Assembly: GCF_000429685.1 (NCBI RefSeq)
Contig: NZ_AUCI01000014.1
Location: 61,493 to 125,492 of the forward strand
Direction of reading: 5' to 3'
Origin: Salibacterium aidingense DSM 18341
GTDB taxonomy: Bacteria; Bacillota; Bacilli; Bacillales; Marinococcaceae
DNA: 64,000 nucleotides
Part shown: piece by piece, positions 37,907-48,900 of the stretch
Numbering within the stretch: position 1 is the first letter of the stretch
Layout of the letters: the number at the start of each line of letters is the position of its first letter
Program-made: the position numbers and the translations under genes
The notes under the pieces: model-generated
The model's database searches: none
What the model was told of the DNA's origin: nothing
What the model saw: the letters and a program-made list of their open reading frames with translations, nothing else

Positions 37907-38107
37907 TCATGGAATAAATTCCTCCCCTGGATTGTCTAAGTCTCTTTCTAAATTTAGAATAATGAGATGTTTGCTAGATTTCCCTTGAGAATCCCACTCT
38001 AAAGGAATAACCTGTAGAATGAATGTAGATCTATCTGGTCTGTCATTGTTTATTATGACAGTGTGAATATCTGTAGGAGTATCGCTATTCAAGTAAAATA
38101 TTAACAT
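37907..38107 (-). CDS. Possible small protein, weak
   Basis: A 66-codon frame (ends NLERDLDNPGEEFIP) lies between the MITE and copB. It has no ribosome site and no recognisable domain, but base composition resembles coding DNA more than the surroundings. It may be a gene fragment carried with mobile DNA. Low confidence. Confidence 0.2.
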   Translation of the reverse strand: MLIFYLNSDTPTDIHTVIINNDRPDRSTFILQVIPLEWDSQGKSSKHLIILNLERDLDNPGEEFIP

Positions 38108-38224
38108 AAATAGTAACTAAGAATATTATTAAATATTCTTTAAAATAGAAGGGAACATTCATCGATAATCGTTTGAATACACAACCCAGGGGAAATAATG
38201 AAGACAAGAAAGGAGGCGGACATA

Positions 38225-40300
38225 ATGGCAGAGGCAGAAGCTCACCACCACCATCACGAGCAGCACCATGGTCATGATAAACACGAGCACCACGGCCACG
38301 AGGATCATGACCACGGGGCGATGATCGATGATTTCAAACGCCGGTTTTATGTTTCGCTTGGGCTGACCATTCCTATCATGGCTCTGTCCCCGATGATTCA
38401 GGAATGGATGGGGGTAGACTGGAACTTCTCCGGCAGCCAGTACCTTCTTTTTGTCCTCGCTACCGTTGTTTTTGTATATGGCGGGAAACCATTTCTAACC
38501 GGAGCCTGGTCGGAGCTGAAGGGCCGGGAGCCGGGCATGATGACTTTAATTGCGTTTGCTATCGTGGTCGCTTACGGCTACAGTACACTGACCGTTTTCG
38601 GATTGGGAGCGTCGAATTTTTACTGGGAGCTGGCGACCTTGATTACGATTATGCTCGTCGGGCACTGGGTCGAGATGCGCTCCATCCAGGGAGCCTCCAG
38701 CGCTCTGGAGGAGTTGGTAAAATTAATGCCCTCTGAAGCCCACCGGCTGGATGAAAACGGCGATATCCATGATGCAGCGATTGAGGAGCTGGAACCGGGC
38801 GATCACGTTCTCGTCCGTCCGGGAGAAAAAATTCCCGCTGACGGTACCATTGTAAAAGGAGCCTCCACGGTCGATGAATCGATGATTACCGGGGAATCCA
38901 TTCCTGTGGAAAAAACCACCGACGATACCCTCATTGCCGGAGCCATCAATAAAGAAGGCTCCCTGACGCTTTCCATTGAAAAAACCGGTTCTGATTCTTA
39001 TCTCTCTCAAGTGGTGGACCTGGTCAAAAAAGCGCAGCAATCTAAGTCCCGTGCCCAGAATTTTTCCGACCGCGCGGCAAAATGGTTATTTTACATCGCC
39101 CTCGGTGCCGGGCTGCTGACTCTGATCGTCTGGCTCATCTCCGGGTTTGATTTTGCCTTCGCTCTTGAGCGGATGGTGACCGTGATGGTGATCGCCTGCC
39201 CACATGCGCTCGGCCTTGCGATCCCGCTCGTCGTTTCGGTCTCCACGTCCCTGTCCGCTCAAAAAGGCCTCTTTATCCGCAACCGCACCCAATTTGAAGA
39301 AGCACGCCGGGTGGATGCGATTCTTTTTGATAAAACCGGCACCCTCACGAAAGGCAGCTTCGGAGTAACAGATGTTGTGCTGGAAGCGGCAGAAAACGAA
39401 GAGGAGGTCCTCCGTCTTGCAGCTGCCCTGGAAAACGAATCCGAGCATCCGCTTGCGCGCGGCATTGTCGAAGCAGCCCGCGAGCGCGGTATCGACTGGC
39501 CGCAAGCCGAGTCCTTTGAAAATTTAACTGGAAAAGGACTGCAGGGGACGGTCGAGGGCCGCAGCATCCTTATAGTCAGTCCCGGTTACGCCAAGGACGA
39601 GGAGTGGAACTTTTCGGAAGAACAGTTTCAGGCCCTGGCTGACGAAGGAAAAACCGTTATTTTTGTCGCGGAAGAAAAACAGGTACTGGCGATGATAGCC
39701 CTGGCGGATCAAATCAGGGAAAGCTCTTTTGATGCGGTGAAACGGCTGAAAGAAATGGGCATTGAACCGATGATGCTCACAGGCGATAATCAGAAAGTTG
39801 CTCACTGGGTAGGGCGCCAGCTTGGCCTTGATTCCATTTATGCCGAAGTCCTGCCGGATGAAAAAGCCGCAAAAGTGAAGGAGCTGCAGCACCAGGGATA
39901 CCGCACGGCCATGACCGGCGACGGTATCAATGACGCTCCGGCTCTGGCCGCCGCTGACCTTGGTATCGCGGTTGGGGCGGGGACAGACGTTGCGATGGAA
40001 ACCGCCGACGTCGTCCTGGTCGAAAGCGATCCAGAAGATGTCGTCTCCATCCTCGAGCTATCGGAAGCCACCAGCCGCAAGATGAAGCAGAATCTGTGGT
40101 GGGCGGCAGGCTATAACATTATCGCCATTCCCCTGGCAGCCGGCGTGCTGTACAGTATCGGCGTTCTTATGAACCCGGCGGTCGGCGCCGTCCTCATGTC
40201 TTTAAGCACGATCATCGTCGCCATCAATGCCCGGCTACTCCGCCTGCCTGAAAGAAAAATCAGCCGGGGTGATGAGAAAATCGTCGGTGATGATGAATAA
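38225..40300 (+). CDS. copB: Copper-translocating P-type ATPase (CopB type)
   Basis: The 691-residue P1B ATPase starts at ATG 38225 (AAAGGAGG upstream; an ATG at 38198 lacks a site). A His-rich N-terminus (HHHHHEQHHGHDKHEHHGH) replaces the usual Cys heavy-metal domain. The membrane site is CPH (VIACPHALGL, about residue 325), the mark of the CopB group that exports copper or silver. Phosphorylation Asp lies in DKTGTLTKG (about 368); hinge GDGINDAPAL near 565. The nearby copper-storage gene fits copper tolerance. Confidence 0.92.
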   Translation: MAEAEAHHHHHEQHHGHDKHEHHGHEDHDHGAMIDDFKRRFYVSLGLTIPIMALSPMIQEWMGVDWNFSGSQYLLFVLATVVFVYGGKPFLTGAWSELKGREPGMMTLIAFAIVVAYGYSTLTVFGLGASNFYWELATLITIMLVGHWVEMRSIQGASSALEELVKLMPSEAHRLDENGDIHDAAIEELEPGDHVLVRPGEKIPADGTIVKGASTVDESMITGESIPVEKTTDDTLIAGAINKEGSLTLSIEKTGSDSYLSQVVDLVKKAQQSKSRAQNFSDRAAKWLFYIALGAGLLTLIVWLISGFDFAFALERMVTVMVIACPHALGLAIPLVVSVSTSLSAQKGLFIRNRTQFEEARRVDAILFDKTGTLTKGSFGVTDVVLEAAENEEEVLRLAAALENESEHPLARGIVEAARERGIDWPQAESFENLTGKGLQGTVEGRSILIVSPGYAKDEEWNFSEEQFQALADEGKTVIFVAEEKQVLAMIALADQIRESSFDAVKRLKEMGIEPMMLTGDNQKVAHWVGRQLGLDSIYAEVLPDEKAAKVKELQHQGYRTAMTGDGINDAPALAAADLGIAVGAGTDVAMETADVVLVESDPEDVVSILELSEATSRKMKQNLWWAAGYNIIAIPLAAGVLYSIGVLMNPAVGAVLMSLSTIIVAINARLLRLPERKISRGDEKIVGDDE

Positions 40301-40400
40301 ATACGCTGGGACGATAAGTAAACAGACAGTATAAGGAATAAATCATTTGGGACAAGGAATAAACGATAGTCCGTAATAAAAAATAAAGCAGATTGTCTCC
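40301..40400. repeat. Degenerate 21-base repeats after copB
   Basis: Three to four loose copies of CTGGGACGATAAGTAAAC/GGGACAAGGAATAAACG-like units follow the copB stop, the third such locus in the window. Confidence 0.5.
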
Positions 40401-40451
40401 GGCTTGAGCAGACTTGCAGCTAAAAAGGGAATGGGTCAGCCGCCGCATAAC

Positions 40452-40490
40452 AAAAAGCCTGCCCTCCAAATTTTTGGAGGACAGGCTGTT
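40452..40490. terminator. Terminator of the subtilase gene (bidirectional)
   Basis: AGCCTGCCCTCC and GGAGGACAGGCT pair around an AAATTTTT loop; the AAAAA on the left gives a T run for the minus-strand gene. Confidence 0.8.
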
Positions 40491-40492
40491 CC

Positions 40493-42574
40493 TCATTTTT
40501 CCTGCAAATGCCCGCCCAGTTCATGGAAGATGCTGGCAAATTGAGCGCGGGACAAGGGGTCCCCGGGGCGGAAGGTACCATCGTCGTAACCGGTGACGAT
40601 ATGATGTTCCGCCAGGTAGGCAATCGCGCCGGCGCCGGTGGTGTCTTCCCCAACATCGCTGAAGCGATGCTCCTCCCCGACGAAGTCAAACACCCGGCCA
40701 AGCACGGCAGCCATCTGTCCGCGTGTCATGCTGTCGTTCGGACGGAAAGTACCGTCGGAAAACCCGGAAATAATGTCTTTCTCTACAGCTTCCTTAATAA
40801 ATCCGGAACCGAAATACTCTTCCCCGACATCCGAGAAGGATGTATCGACAGGCTCCTCGTCCCATTCCAGCACGCGCCCGAGCATCGCGAGCGCCTGCCC
40901 GCGCCGCACGGTTTCCCCGGGGCGGAACTGGCCGTCACTGCCCTGGATGACTCCACGGCTGCTTAACTCCCGGATCGGTTCCGCGGCCCAATAATCGTCC
41001 CCGATATCTTCAAACGAGGGAGGGTCCTCTAACGCGTCAGGCCAGCTGAACGAGTCTTCTTCTACGACGACTTCTATCGTTTCACTTTTGTCTGATTCCT
41101 CTTCTTCCGAGTCAACCACCGTGACTTCATAACGGTACGTTCCCGGGGTCACATTTTCATCTTTAAACCGTCTGCCATTGTCCACCGCTTCGTAAAATCC
41201 ACCGTTCCGGTAAACCCGGTGATGGCTGATGCCGTCTTCGGCCTGGTCCCAGAAAATATAAATATCGGTGGAGCCGTCTTCATTTGTTACAATTTCCGAT
41301 TGCACATTAGAGGGGGGATCTTCGTCTGCCTCCTCCTCGGGCACATCGATCGGGTCGTCATCGATCGGATTCTCTTCAATATCCTCTTCCACCGGCTGTT
41401 CTGCGCCCTCCTCGTCAAAATCCTCTTTGGCATCTACTTCCGCATCTGACAAATCAGGAAGCTGCAGGAGTCCGTAACCGTACCGTTCGTCGCGGCCGTC
41501 CTCTCCCAGGTCGAGAGCTTCCTCCTGCAGCATGCTGCGGAGGGCAGGGGCCTCTTCCTCGGGATAGGCTTCTTTTAATAAGGCGAACGCCCCGGAGACA
41601 AAGGGAGTGGCCATGGAGGTGCCGCTCAACGGCCCATAGGAACTTCCTTCATATGTGCTGACGATATCCACTCCCGGAGCACTTAATTCCACGGCCTCCC
41701 CGGAGGCAGAAAAATACGCCCGTTCATTGTTGTCATCAACAGCAGCAACGGCCACTACCGAATCATAGCGTGCCGGGTATTCGACCCGGTCCGTGTCGTC
41801 TTCTCCTTCTCCGCGGTTGCCGGAAGCTGCGGCTACAATAATGCCATCCTCATAGGCTTCCTGCAGCATAGATTTCATCGAACTGGAGTCGGTCAGGGTG
41901 CCAAAGCTCATATTAATGATGTCCACGTCTTCTTCGATGGCCCATTCCATGCCGGTCAGTACCTGGGAAAGGGAGCCATTGCCCGATTCATCCAGCACTT
42001 TGACGGCAATTAAATCCGCATCGGGGGCCACGCCCATCAGCCCTGCCCTTGGCTGAGAGGCGCCAATGATGCCGGCCGTATGAGAGCCGTGCCCATTATC
42101 GTCGTCATAGGAGTCGGTATAGGAGACAGCGGAATAGCCGTCCTCTACGTCCAGAGAAGGGTGAGAAGTGCTGATGCCGGTGTCCACCACTGCTACCTCA
42201 ACCCCCTCGCCTGTGACATTCTCCTCCCAGGCGTCCGGCGCCTGGACATGCTCCAGTCCCCAGTTGCGAAGCTCCTCCTCCGCCTGAATCTTCACCTCTT
42301 GATCCAGCTCCACATAAGCGACCTCCGACCGGGAAGCAAGCCGGGCCGCTTCTTTCTCTGTCATGACAGCTTCCGCAGCGTGAATTCGTTCCCACTGCTC
42401 GCCGATACGCCCCCCGGCGTTCTCAATCAATGCCGGCTCGAGGCTCTTCTCAAAACCGACCAAATATGTATCTTCCTCCGTGTCGTCCCCGGCCTCCGCC
42501 AGTCCGGCCGCAGGGAAAGAAACGAGAAGGACAGAAGCTCCCATAGTCTGCAGCGTTTGGCGCCACATGCACAT
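40493..42574 (-). CDS. Subtilisin-like (S8) serine protease with C-terminal SLH domains
   Basis: The 693-residue protein has a short signal peptide, an I9-type propeptide (about 33-95), a subtilase domain with Asp131 (VVDTGIS), His162 (NGHGSHTAG) and Ser320 (GTSMATP), then an acidic Glu/Asp linker. A fibronectin-like domain (about 440-505) and three SLH domains (about 515-690) follow. It is a wall-anchored surface protease. The ATG at 42568 is better spaced from GTAGGG than the one at 42574. Confidence 0.92.
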   Translation of the reverse strand: MCMWRQTLQTMGASVLLVSFPAAGLAEAGDDTEEDTYLVGFEKSLEPALIENAGGRIGEQWERIHAAEAVMTEKEAARLASRSEVAYVELDQEVKIQAEEELRNWGLEHVQAPDAWEENVTGEGVEVAVVDTGISTSHPSLDVEDGYSAVSYTDSYDDDNGHGSHTAGIIGASQPRAGLMGVAPDADLIAVKVLDESGNGSLSQVLTGMEWAIEEDVDIINMSFGTLTDSSSMKSMLQEAYEDGIIVAAASGNRGEGEDDTDRVEYPARYDSVVAVAAVDDNNERAYFSASGEAVELSAPGVDIVSTYEGSSYGPLSGTSMATPFVSGAFALLKEAYPEEEAPALRSMLQEEALDLGEDGRDERYGYGLLQLPDLSDAEVDAKEDFDEEGAEQPVEEDIEENPIDDDPIDVPEEEADEDPPSNVQSEIVTNEDGSTDIYIFWDQAEDGISHHRVYRNGGFYEAVDNGRRFKDENVTPGTYRYEVTVVDSEEEESDKSETIEVVVEEDSFSWPDALEDPPSFEDIGDDYWAAEPIRELSSRGVIQGSDGQFRPGETVRRGQALAMLGRVLEWDEEPVDTSFSDVGEEYFGSGFIKEAVEKDIISGFSDGTFRPNDSMTRGQMAAVLGRVFDFVGEEHRFSDVGEDTTGAGAIAYLAEHHIVTGYDDGTFRPGDPLSRAQFASIFHELGGHLQEK

Positions 42575-42973
42575 CCCTACTTTCTATCTGTAATATGCCC
42601 CGCTCCCCCAATAGTAAAGGAAGATAAAGTAGATTGATAGAAGGGACATAAGATTTATAACGAACGCAGGGAAGAAAAAGTTTCACCCGCGGCGGAAAAA
42701 TGATCAAAAAAAATTCCAAAAAAAGATGTTTAAAAAGAACGAGAAGCGGCAATACCTAGAACTAGAAAGACAAAGCTAAGAACAGCCCCATTACTTGGAA
42801 GTGCCTGCTTTTCTGTAACCAAAAACGCACGGAACCTATAAATAAAGGATACAGGCAATGAAGGTTTATTCCCAAATGGCCACCCCCACCATTGTTCCTT
42901 GTATGCCTGGATTCCATAAAAAAAGACCCGCCATCCCCGTGGCGGATCTCCCCAGAATTATTTCATTGTCGTT
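42575..42973. other. Intergenic stretch with the terminator of the upstream minus gene
   Basis: A hairpin at about 42916-42950 (AGACCCGCC/GGCGGATCT) with A7 on the left is a terminator for the minus-strand NlpC/P60-SLH gene. The rest is AT-rich with no gene seen. Confidence 0.6.
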
Positions 42974-44020
42974 CTACTGTTCCAGTGCGTTTTCGAGGAA
43001 AACAGAGAAGTGGGCACGTGTTGTTTCCCTACCCGGTTCAAATTCTCCGGCTTCATTTCCGTTTGCAATTCCGCTTCCGGCAAGCGCCTGAATGTGCTTG
43101 GAATAGCGGTGCTCTTCCCCGACATCGGCAAAGGAGCCGTCATAGCTTGTCCCTTCCAAATCAAACGCGCGGTAGAACACAACCGCCATCTGCTGGCGTG
43201 TCATTGGCTCATTCGGCATGAAGTTTCCGTCGTCATCCCCGGTAATAAGCCCTGCTTCATTCACAGATTTAATAGCGGTCGCGTGAGTATGACCTTCTGA
43301 AACATCATTAAATCCAGTATCTTTGCCTGTCCGTTCTAAATCTAAAGCTTTCATAAGCAATGTGGCAGCTTGTCCGCGTGTAATGTTGTCCGAAGGCTTA
43401 AACGTGCTGTTTTCGTAACCGCTGATAATGCCTTCTTTTCCGAGTTTTGTGATGCTGCCGTGGGCCCAGTAATCTTCATCGACATCGTGGTACTCTCCGT
43501 CCGGAAGAGTTTCCAGGGTTTCTGACTTAACAGCCGAAGCCTGTGCGGTTTCTTCCTCTTCGGATTCGTCGGACAGCACGCGTTTGGCTCCGACATAGCG
43601 GTCGCCCCAGTAGTAAGGGTCGTTAATGCTGGAAATGCTGATTCCATTGGAAGATGAAGAATGAATGAACTGCCCGTCTCCTATGTAGATACCGTTATGT
43701 CCAATGCCGGATCCGTGGGAGAAGAAAACGAGATCCCCCTTCTGAAGATTGGACTTGGAAACCTTGCTTCCCTGTTGGTACTGGCTGGAAGCTGTTCTCG
43801 AAAGGCTGATGCCTTCCTGTTTGAATACATAACGTGTAAAACCGGAACAATCAAAGCCGCTTGGTGTTGTTCCTCCGTAACTGTACGGTGTTCCTAAATG
43901 CTTTCTCGCTTCTGCTTCTATCTGATCCCCGTTCGATGCGTCAGCCGCCCCAGGCTGCACCGCAAAAGCAGAGAGAAGCAGGACAAAGCTAAGCAATGCT
44001 GCCATACTCTTTCTGACCAC
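42974..44020 (-). CDS. NlpC/P60 endopeptidase anchored by three SLH domains
   Basis: From GTG 44020 (GAGGGGTGG eight bases upstream) the 348-residue protein has a signal peptide (to AADASNGD) and an NlpC/P60 domain first, with Cys in FDCSGFTRYVF, His in GHNGIYIG and a third His in FIHSSSS. Three SLH domains follow (about 180-345). The catalytic domain precedes the anchor, the reverse of many Bacillus enzymes. It should cut peptidoglycan stems while bound to secondary wall polymer. A longer frame upstream has no ribosome site. Confidence 0.9.
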   Translation of the reverse strand: MVRKSMAALLSFVLLLSAFAVQPGAADASNGDQIEAEARKHLGTPYSYGGTTPSGFDCSGFTRYVFKQEGISLSRTASSQYQQGSKVSKSNLQKGDLVFFSHGSGIGHNGIYIGDGQFIHSSSSNGISISSINDPYYWGDRYVGAKRVLSDESEEEETAQASAVKSETLETLPDGEYHDVDEDYWAHGSITKLGKEGIISGYENSTFKPSDNITRGQAATLLMKALDLERTGKDTGFNDVSEGHTHATAIKSVNEAGLITGDDDGNFMPNEPMTRQQMAVVFYRAFDLEGTSYDGSFADVGEEHRYSKHIQALAGSGIANGNEAGEFEPGRETTRAHFSVFLENALEQ

Positions 44021-44479
44021 AATGGCCACCCCTCTCATTATGTAATGTAAGCTTGTGTATAAATGAAGAATTTTTTTGTGTCTGATTTTGTTGTGATGGT
44101 ATGTCTTGAAAACACAATTCATAGTCTAGCATGGAAAAACGGGTTCTGAGTTTACAGTTTAATAACAACTAAAAGACATAATGATACAAAAATCCCAGAT
44201 ATGCCTCTTCCATGGTTCGTCCAATTCTGCCTATTTTCGCGAAAAGGAAGTTCCTACCCCCGTCACCAAAGGGTGTAAAAAGTTGGATAACCTTTGTAAT
44301 TTTTCTGTAACATAAATAACAATGTCACGGAATTGTCACAAAATATCCTGTAACTTTTTTGTTTTCAGGTACCAAAGTCTTACATTCCGGATGGTGTCTT
44401 CCCACCCTTTGCCTTTTCCAACCAGGCACTGTAAAATAGACGAGGAAAATCATCTAAAGAATTGTAGGAGACAGTACAT
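44021..44479. other. AT-rich divergent intergenic region
   Basis: About 460 bases between divergent genes. It must hold promoters for both, but no strong consensus pair, repeat or RNA is evident. Confidence 0.4.
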
Positions 44480-45325
44480 ATGAAAAAAATAAAAACCACG
44501 GCTGCTCTGCTTGCCGGATCGCTCCTGCTTCTGTTAAGCGCCTGCGGAGAGCGCCAGCTTCCCGAAGAGGTGTACGCGGATGCAATGGAAGAGATGGAAG
44601 CTCTCGACAGCGTGTATTTCACTCATTCCAATGTCCTGAACGCCGAACAGGAAGGAGTCAGCACGTTTACACGCGGGGCCCTGCAATATGAAGAACCGCT
44701 GCAGGGGTATCTGGAAACCAATATGAACCTGGTGGACCTGGAAAACCCGGTGGAAATGGAAGTGCGGATTGACGGAGAAGATATCGCGATCCGGGAAGAC
44801 GACGAGTGGGAGCCACATGATACATCGGCGGAAGAAATCCAGACGATGCTCCGCCCGACCAAAGATCTTCAGTTTTTCCTGGAATTTGAAAACGAGTTTT
44901 TAATGAAAGAAGTGACAGATGTAGAAAACACCCCTGATTATTATGAAGTTTCCTTTAAAGGAACGGAGGAAAGACATTATTCCCTGGTGGAAAAGAAACT
45001 GGAATCGCTAGGAGTGATGCCGGAGGGCGGATTGAGTGAAGAACAGAAGAATGCAATCCAGCTGGACCGCATCGAAATGACAGCATTTATTGATAAGGAA
45101 ACGAAGCTGCTGAATGGGTACGATACCCGCTTCACCTTTACGCTGCCGCTCGGCGGAGAACTCCGCTCCTTTGATGAACGAACCAATGTCCGCTATGAGA
45201 ATCATAATGAAGTAACCGGCAGCCTCGAAACATTTATGGAAGAAAAAATAAAACAGATTGAGCAGGAACAGATGGAAGAACAGGAATCCGGGGACGAAGG
45301 TATGGATTCCGAAGACCCTGCATAA
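44480..45325 (+). CDS. DUF6612-like lipoprotein
   Basis: The 281-residue product has a clear lipobox (LLLSACGE) and a domain resembling DUF6612/LppX-type lipoproteins (YADAMEEMEALDSVYFTHSN at the start, LDRIEMTAFIDKETKLLNG near the end). The same kind of domain forms the C-terminal half of the SLH protein at 2088. It is membrane-anchored outside the cell. Role unknown; LppX-like folds often carry lipids or ligands in a hydrophobic cleft. Confidence 0.78.
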   Translation: MKKIKTTAALLAGSLLLLLSACGERQLPEEVYADAMEEMEALDSVYFTHSNVLNAEQEGVSTFTRGALQYEEPLQGYLETNMNLVDLENPVEMEVRIDGEDIAIREDDEWEPHDTSAEEIQTMLRPTKDLQFFLEFENEFLMKEVTDVENTPDYYEVSFKGTEERHYSLVEKKLESLGVMPEGGLSEEQKNAIQLDRIEMTAFIDKETKLLNGYDTRFTFTLPLGGELRSFDERTNVRYENHNEVTGSLETFMEEKIKQIEQEQMEEQESGDEGMDSEDPA

Positions 45326-45331
45326 AAGTGG

Positions 45332-45368
45332 ACCAGTCCGCGTAGTGTTACGAGGGCTGGTTTTTTTG
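45332..45368 (+). terminator. Intrinsic terminator after the lipoprotein gene
   Basis: ACCAGTCC pairs with GGGCTGGT, followed by seven Ts. Confidence 0.85.
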
Positions 45369-45984
45369 TTACACAAGAACGCATAGAAGTATGGACCTTT
45401 TGAACTCCAGACCCTGTCGCGGTTCCCAGGGCGCTTGCGCTTTTCTTAAAAAATATAACAAAATTGAAATATTCCCGTGACAAATCTGTAAAAATCATGT
45501 TTCAATATGGGAGTAGCGGGAATCATTGGCATTGAAAGCATATTCCGGGCTGTCAGCAACTTGAGACCTGAGCGCATAGACTCTTAAAATATTATAAAAT
45601 ATAGGTGAAAATACGCAGATTCTATTAAAATGAGGTTACATTAGGAAAATAGGGTGGCAATCCTAAGGAAAATGTTGTAGAATTCTTGTAAATAGCGTCA
45701 GATTATGCTGTAATCTATCATACGTACTATTTTGTGCCACAATTCGAAAAGAATTGCCTACCCATGAATTGACAGCCCAGACTTTGGCACGTATAATAAT
45801 TTTTGCAGTTTTTTAGCAGATTTATGAAAAACTAACGGACGGATGCGCTTTCACAGATGATTCCGATGACCCGATGATAGATCGTTGAGGAACCAGATGA
45901 CGTGATATCGTCTCTGAAAGTTAGAAAATAGTATTCTATCAAAACTGAGATAGAATGCTGAATACAAAGGAGGAAGAATTGCAT
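45369..45984 (+). promoter_or_regulatory. S-layer gene promoter and about 180-base leader
   Basis: TTGACA (45769-45774) and TATAAT (45792-45797) are both perfect and 17 bases apart, the strongest promoter in the window. Transcription should start near 45804, leaving a leader of about 180 bases with several short stems before AAAGGAGG (45966-45973). Long leaders and strong promoters are usual for S-layer genes. The 400 bases before the promoter are AT-rich with no gene. Confidence 0.82.
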
Positions 45985-48900
45985 ATGGCTTATCAACCTA
46001 AGTCTTACCGCAAGTTTCTTGCAACATCCGTATCTGCAGCAATGCTCGCTTCCGCTGCAGCAGTCGTACCGGCGGATGTGCAGCAAGCTGATGCAGCTGA
46101 ATCTTTCAGTGATGTATCAAATGATTACTGGGCCTCGGAGTCTATCCAGCGCTTAGCTGATCAAGGTATCATCAACGGATACCCAGATGGTACATACGGC
46201 CCGGGAGAGGAGATCAACCGCGGTCAGGTAGCGGAGCTTCTCGTTAATGCTTTTGACCTAGACGTTGATCAGGACGCAGAATCTTCTTTTGAAGACCTGA
46301 ACGATGAAAGTTATTACACTCCATTCGCGGAAGCAGTAAATGAAGCTGGTTACATCACAGGGCGTGAAAACGACACGATGTTCGCAGCTGGCATGGATCT
46401 GTCCCGTGAGCAAATGGCAACTATCCTGGTTCGTGCTTTCGAACTGGAAGCAAAAGAAGACAGCGATGCAACCGTAGGTGACCTCGACCAAGCACACGAG
46501 AGCCACCAGGAAAACATCGAAATCCTTGCACAGTATGACATCACTTCCACAGAAGACGGAAACTTCCGTCCGAAGGAAACTGTTACTCGTGCACAGTTCG
46601 CAACCTTCCTTGACCGTGCGCTTGAAGTACAGGAGCCGCTTGAAATTGCTAATATAAGTGCACTGACTGAAGACGGCCATATACTGGAAGTCGAATTCAC
46701 TAGACCTTACACGGAAGATCTGGAAGCTTCAGACATCCGTATCACGGAAAGTGACAGCGGAGAGCGCGTTGGTGTTGATGAGGTAGAACTTTCATCAAAC
46801 CGTACAACTGCTGAAATCACGTTGTATGACAATACAAGTGAGGGTGCTGCACCTGAAATTGAACGTCTTCAGGAATATGACATTCAAATCGGTGATTTGG
46901 AAACAACATGGGTACGTCCTGGATTCGAAGATGAAATCCGCGTAACTGATGTTGACCCAGAAGATGGAACTATCACTGCTGGCGGTACTACTTATAACGT
47001 CACAGATGAAGAGTTTGACTATTATCAAGCTCTCGGAAGTGAAATCAGCGTTTGGTTCGACCAAAACGACGACATCGTTGATTATGAATTTGAAGATGAA
47101 GATGTTGTAGAAGGTGCCATCGAAGTGAATGGCGACGCTGACGAAATTGAAGTTCTAAACGGCGGCGACACTTACGACATTGCTGATGAAGAAGACTTTA
47201 ACTTCTACCTCAATGGCGAAAGTGAAGATCTCGAAGCTGATACTGAATATGATTACGCGAAGCTTTACTTCGACAACAGCGGCGATGTAGAAGCAGTTCA
47301 CGCTTATAATTTCGAAGACAGCATTCTTGCTGATGAAGTAGACGACAATTATGTTCTTGGTTACGATGCCGATGAAGTTGACCTTGAAGATCACCTTATC
47401 GTGAAAAACGGTGAGCAAATCTCTATCGATGACATTCAGCATAATGACCTTGTCTTCTTCAATGAAGATGCAGAAGAAAACGGCATTGCTGTGGTAACGG
47501 ATGAAACAGTTACAGGGGAAATCGATGGTGTATATCAGAACTCCTTCGACATTGACGGCGAAAACTTCTCTTACGACGGAGCTCAATATGTCAATGAAGA
47601 CGGCGAAATCGAAAACCTCGATGATGATGGCGCTGAAATGCTTCAAGACAGCGGTGAAGAAGTAACTGCTCACTTTAACTGGAAAGGCGACCTCGTTATC
47701 GTTTCCGGTGGCCAAGAAGGTGAGCTGGAAGAGCAATTCGAAACTTCCTACACCACTGATTCGATCGTTGCTTATAATGATGTTAGAGGAAATGAAAGAG
47801 TAGAACTTTCGGTTGTCGACTCTGATGGAAATGAACATCTTTATGATTTTGATATTACTGATTTAGAAGAAATCGTGGTTGATGGTGAAGAATATGAAAC
47901 TGGCGATGATCTGCCAAATGATGAAGACTTCGAAATTGATGAATTTGTGATTGATCCAGACAATGACCTAGATGAAGAAACTTCCTTCAGCATCGTAGCT
48001 CACGATGATGACGACAATCCATCAGATGATATAGTAGAAATCTCCGATGATCGTCGCCTTGTTGGTGTAGATACAAATGAAGACGGAGATGTAGTTGGAC
48101 TTAAATTCTTTAGCGAAGACAGCTCTGATTTCAGCGAAACTGTTGAAACAGATGATGATTTTGTTGAAGCAGACAACGACAGCTCTTATCGTATTCAGAA
48201 CAACACAAAAGTAGTAAACGTTGATGCTGATGAAGACGAATATCCAGATGCTGATGATGTCACTATCATGGATTGGGACGAAGTTCAAGACAATGGTACT
48301 AACATCAATGATGGAACGGTTTACTATGATGAAGATAACTATGCCACTCACATTGTTACTTCAGATCTTGAAGTTGAAAATACCACAGATTACAGTGCGG
48401 TTCTGACCCGTGTTGACGTTAACACTGATGATGAAATTGATCGCATTGAAGCACTTGTTAACGGAGAAAGAGAAACTTACGATGTTAATGATCTCGAAAG
48501 CGGCGACCTCGATTTCGCTGACTTTGATGACCTTGAACCTGGTAAATCCGTTGTTCTGGAAGTAAACGACGACAATGATCAGGTTACAGACATCAAGGAA
48601 GCAGATGATGGCGATGTTAATCGTCTTGAGTCTGGTGAAGTAACTGACATTGAAGTTGGTAATAACCGCATCGAAGTTGACGGCACTTGGTATGAGCTCG
48701 AATCCGATGCAGAAGTTTATGACGTTACCGATGACGATGCAGACGACTACTCTGTAGAAAACCTTCGTGACATCGAAGAAGGTGACTCTGTTGAATTGAT
48801 TCTTGCTGCAGGCGGAAGCACATTTGTGGATGCCGTTGTAAGAACAGATGAAACTGACGGTGGTTCAGGCGGCAGCGGAGATGTTGAAACTGATGGTGAA

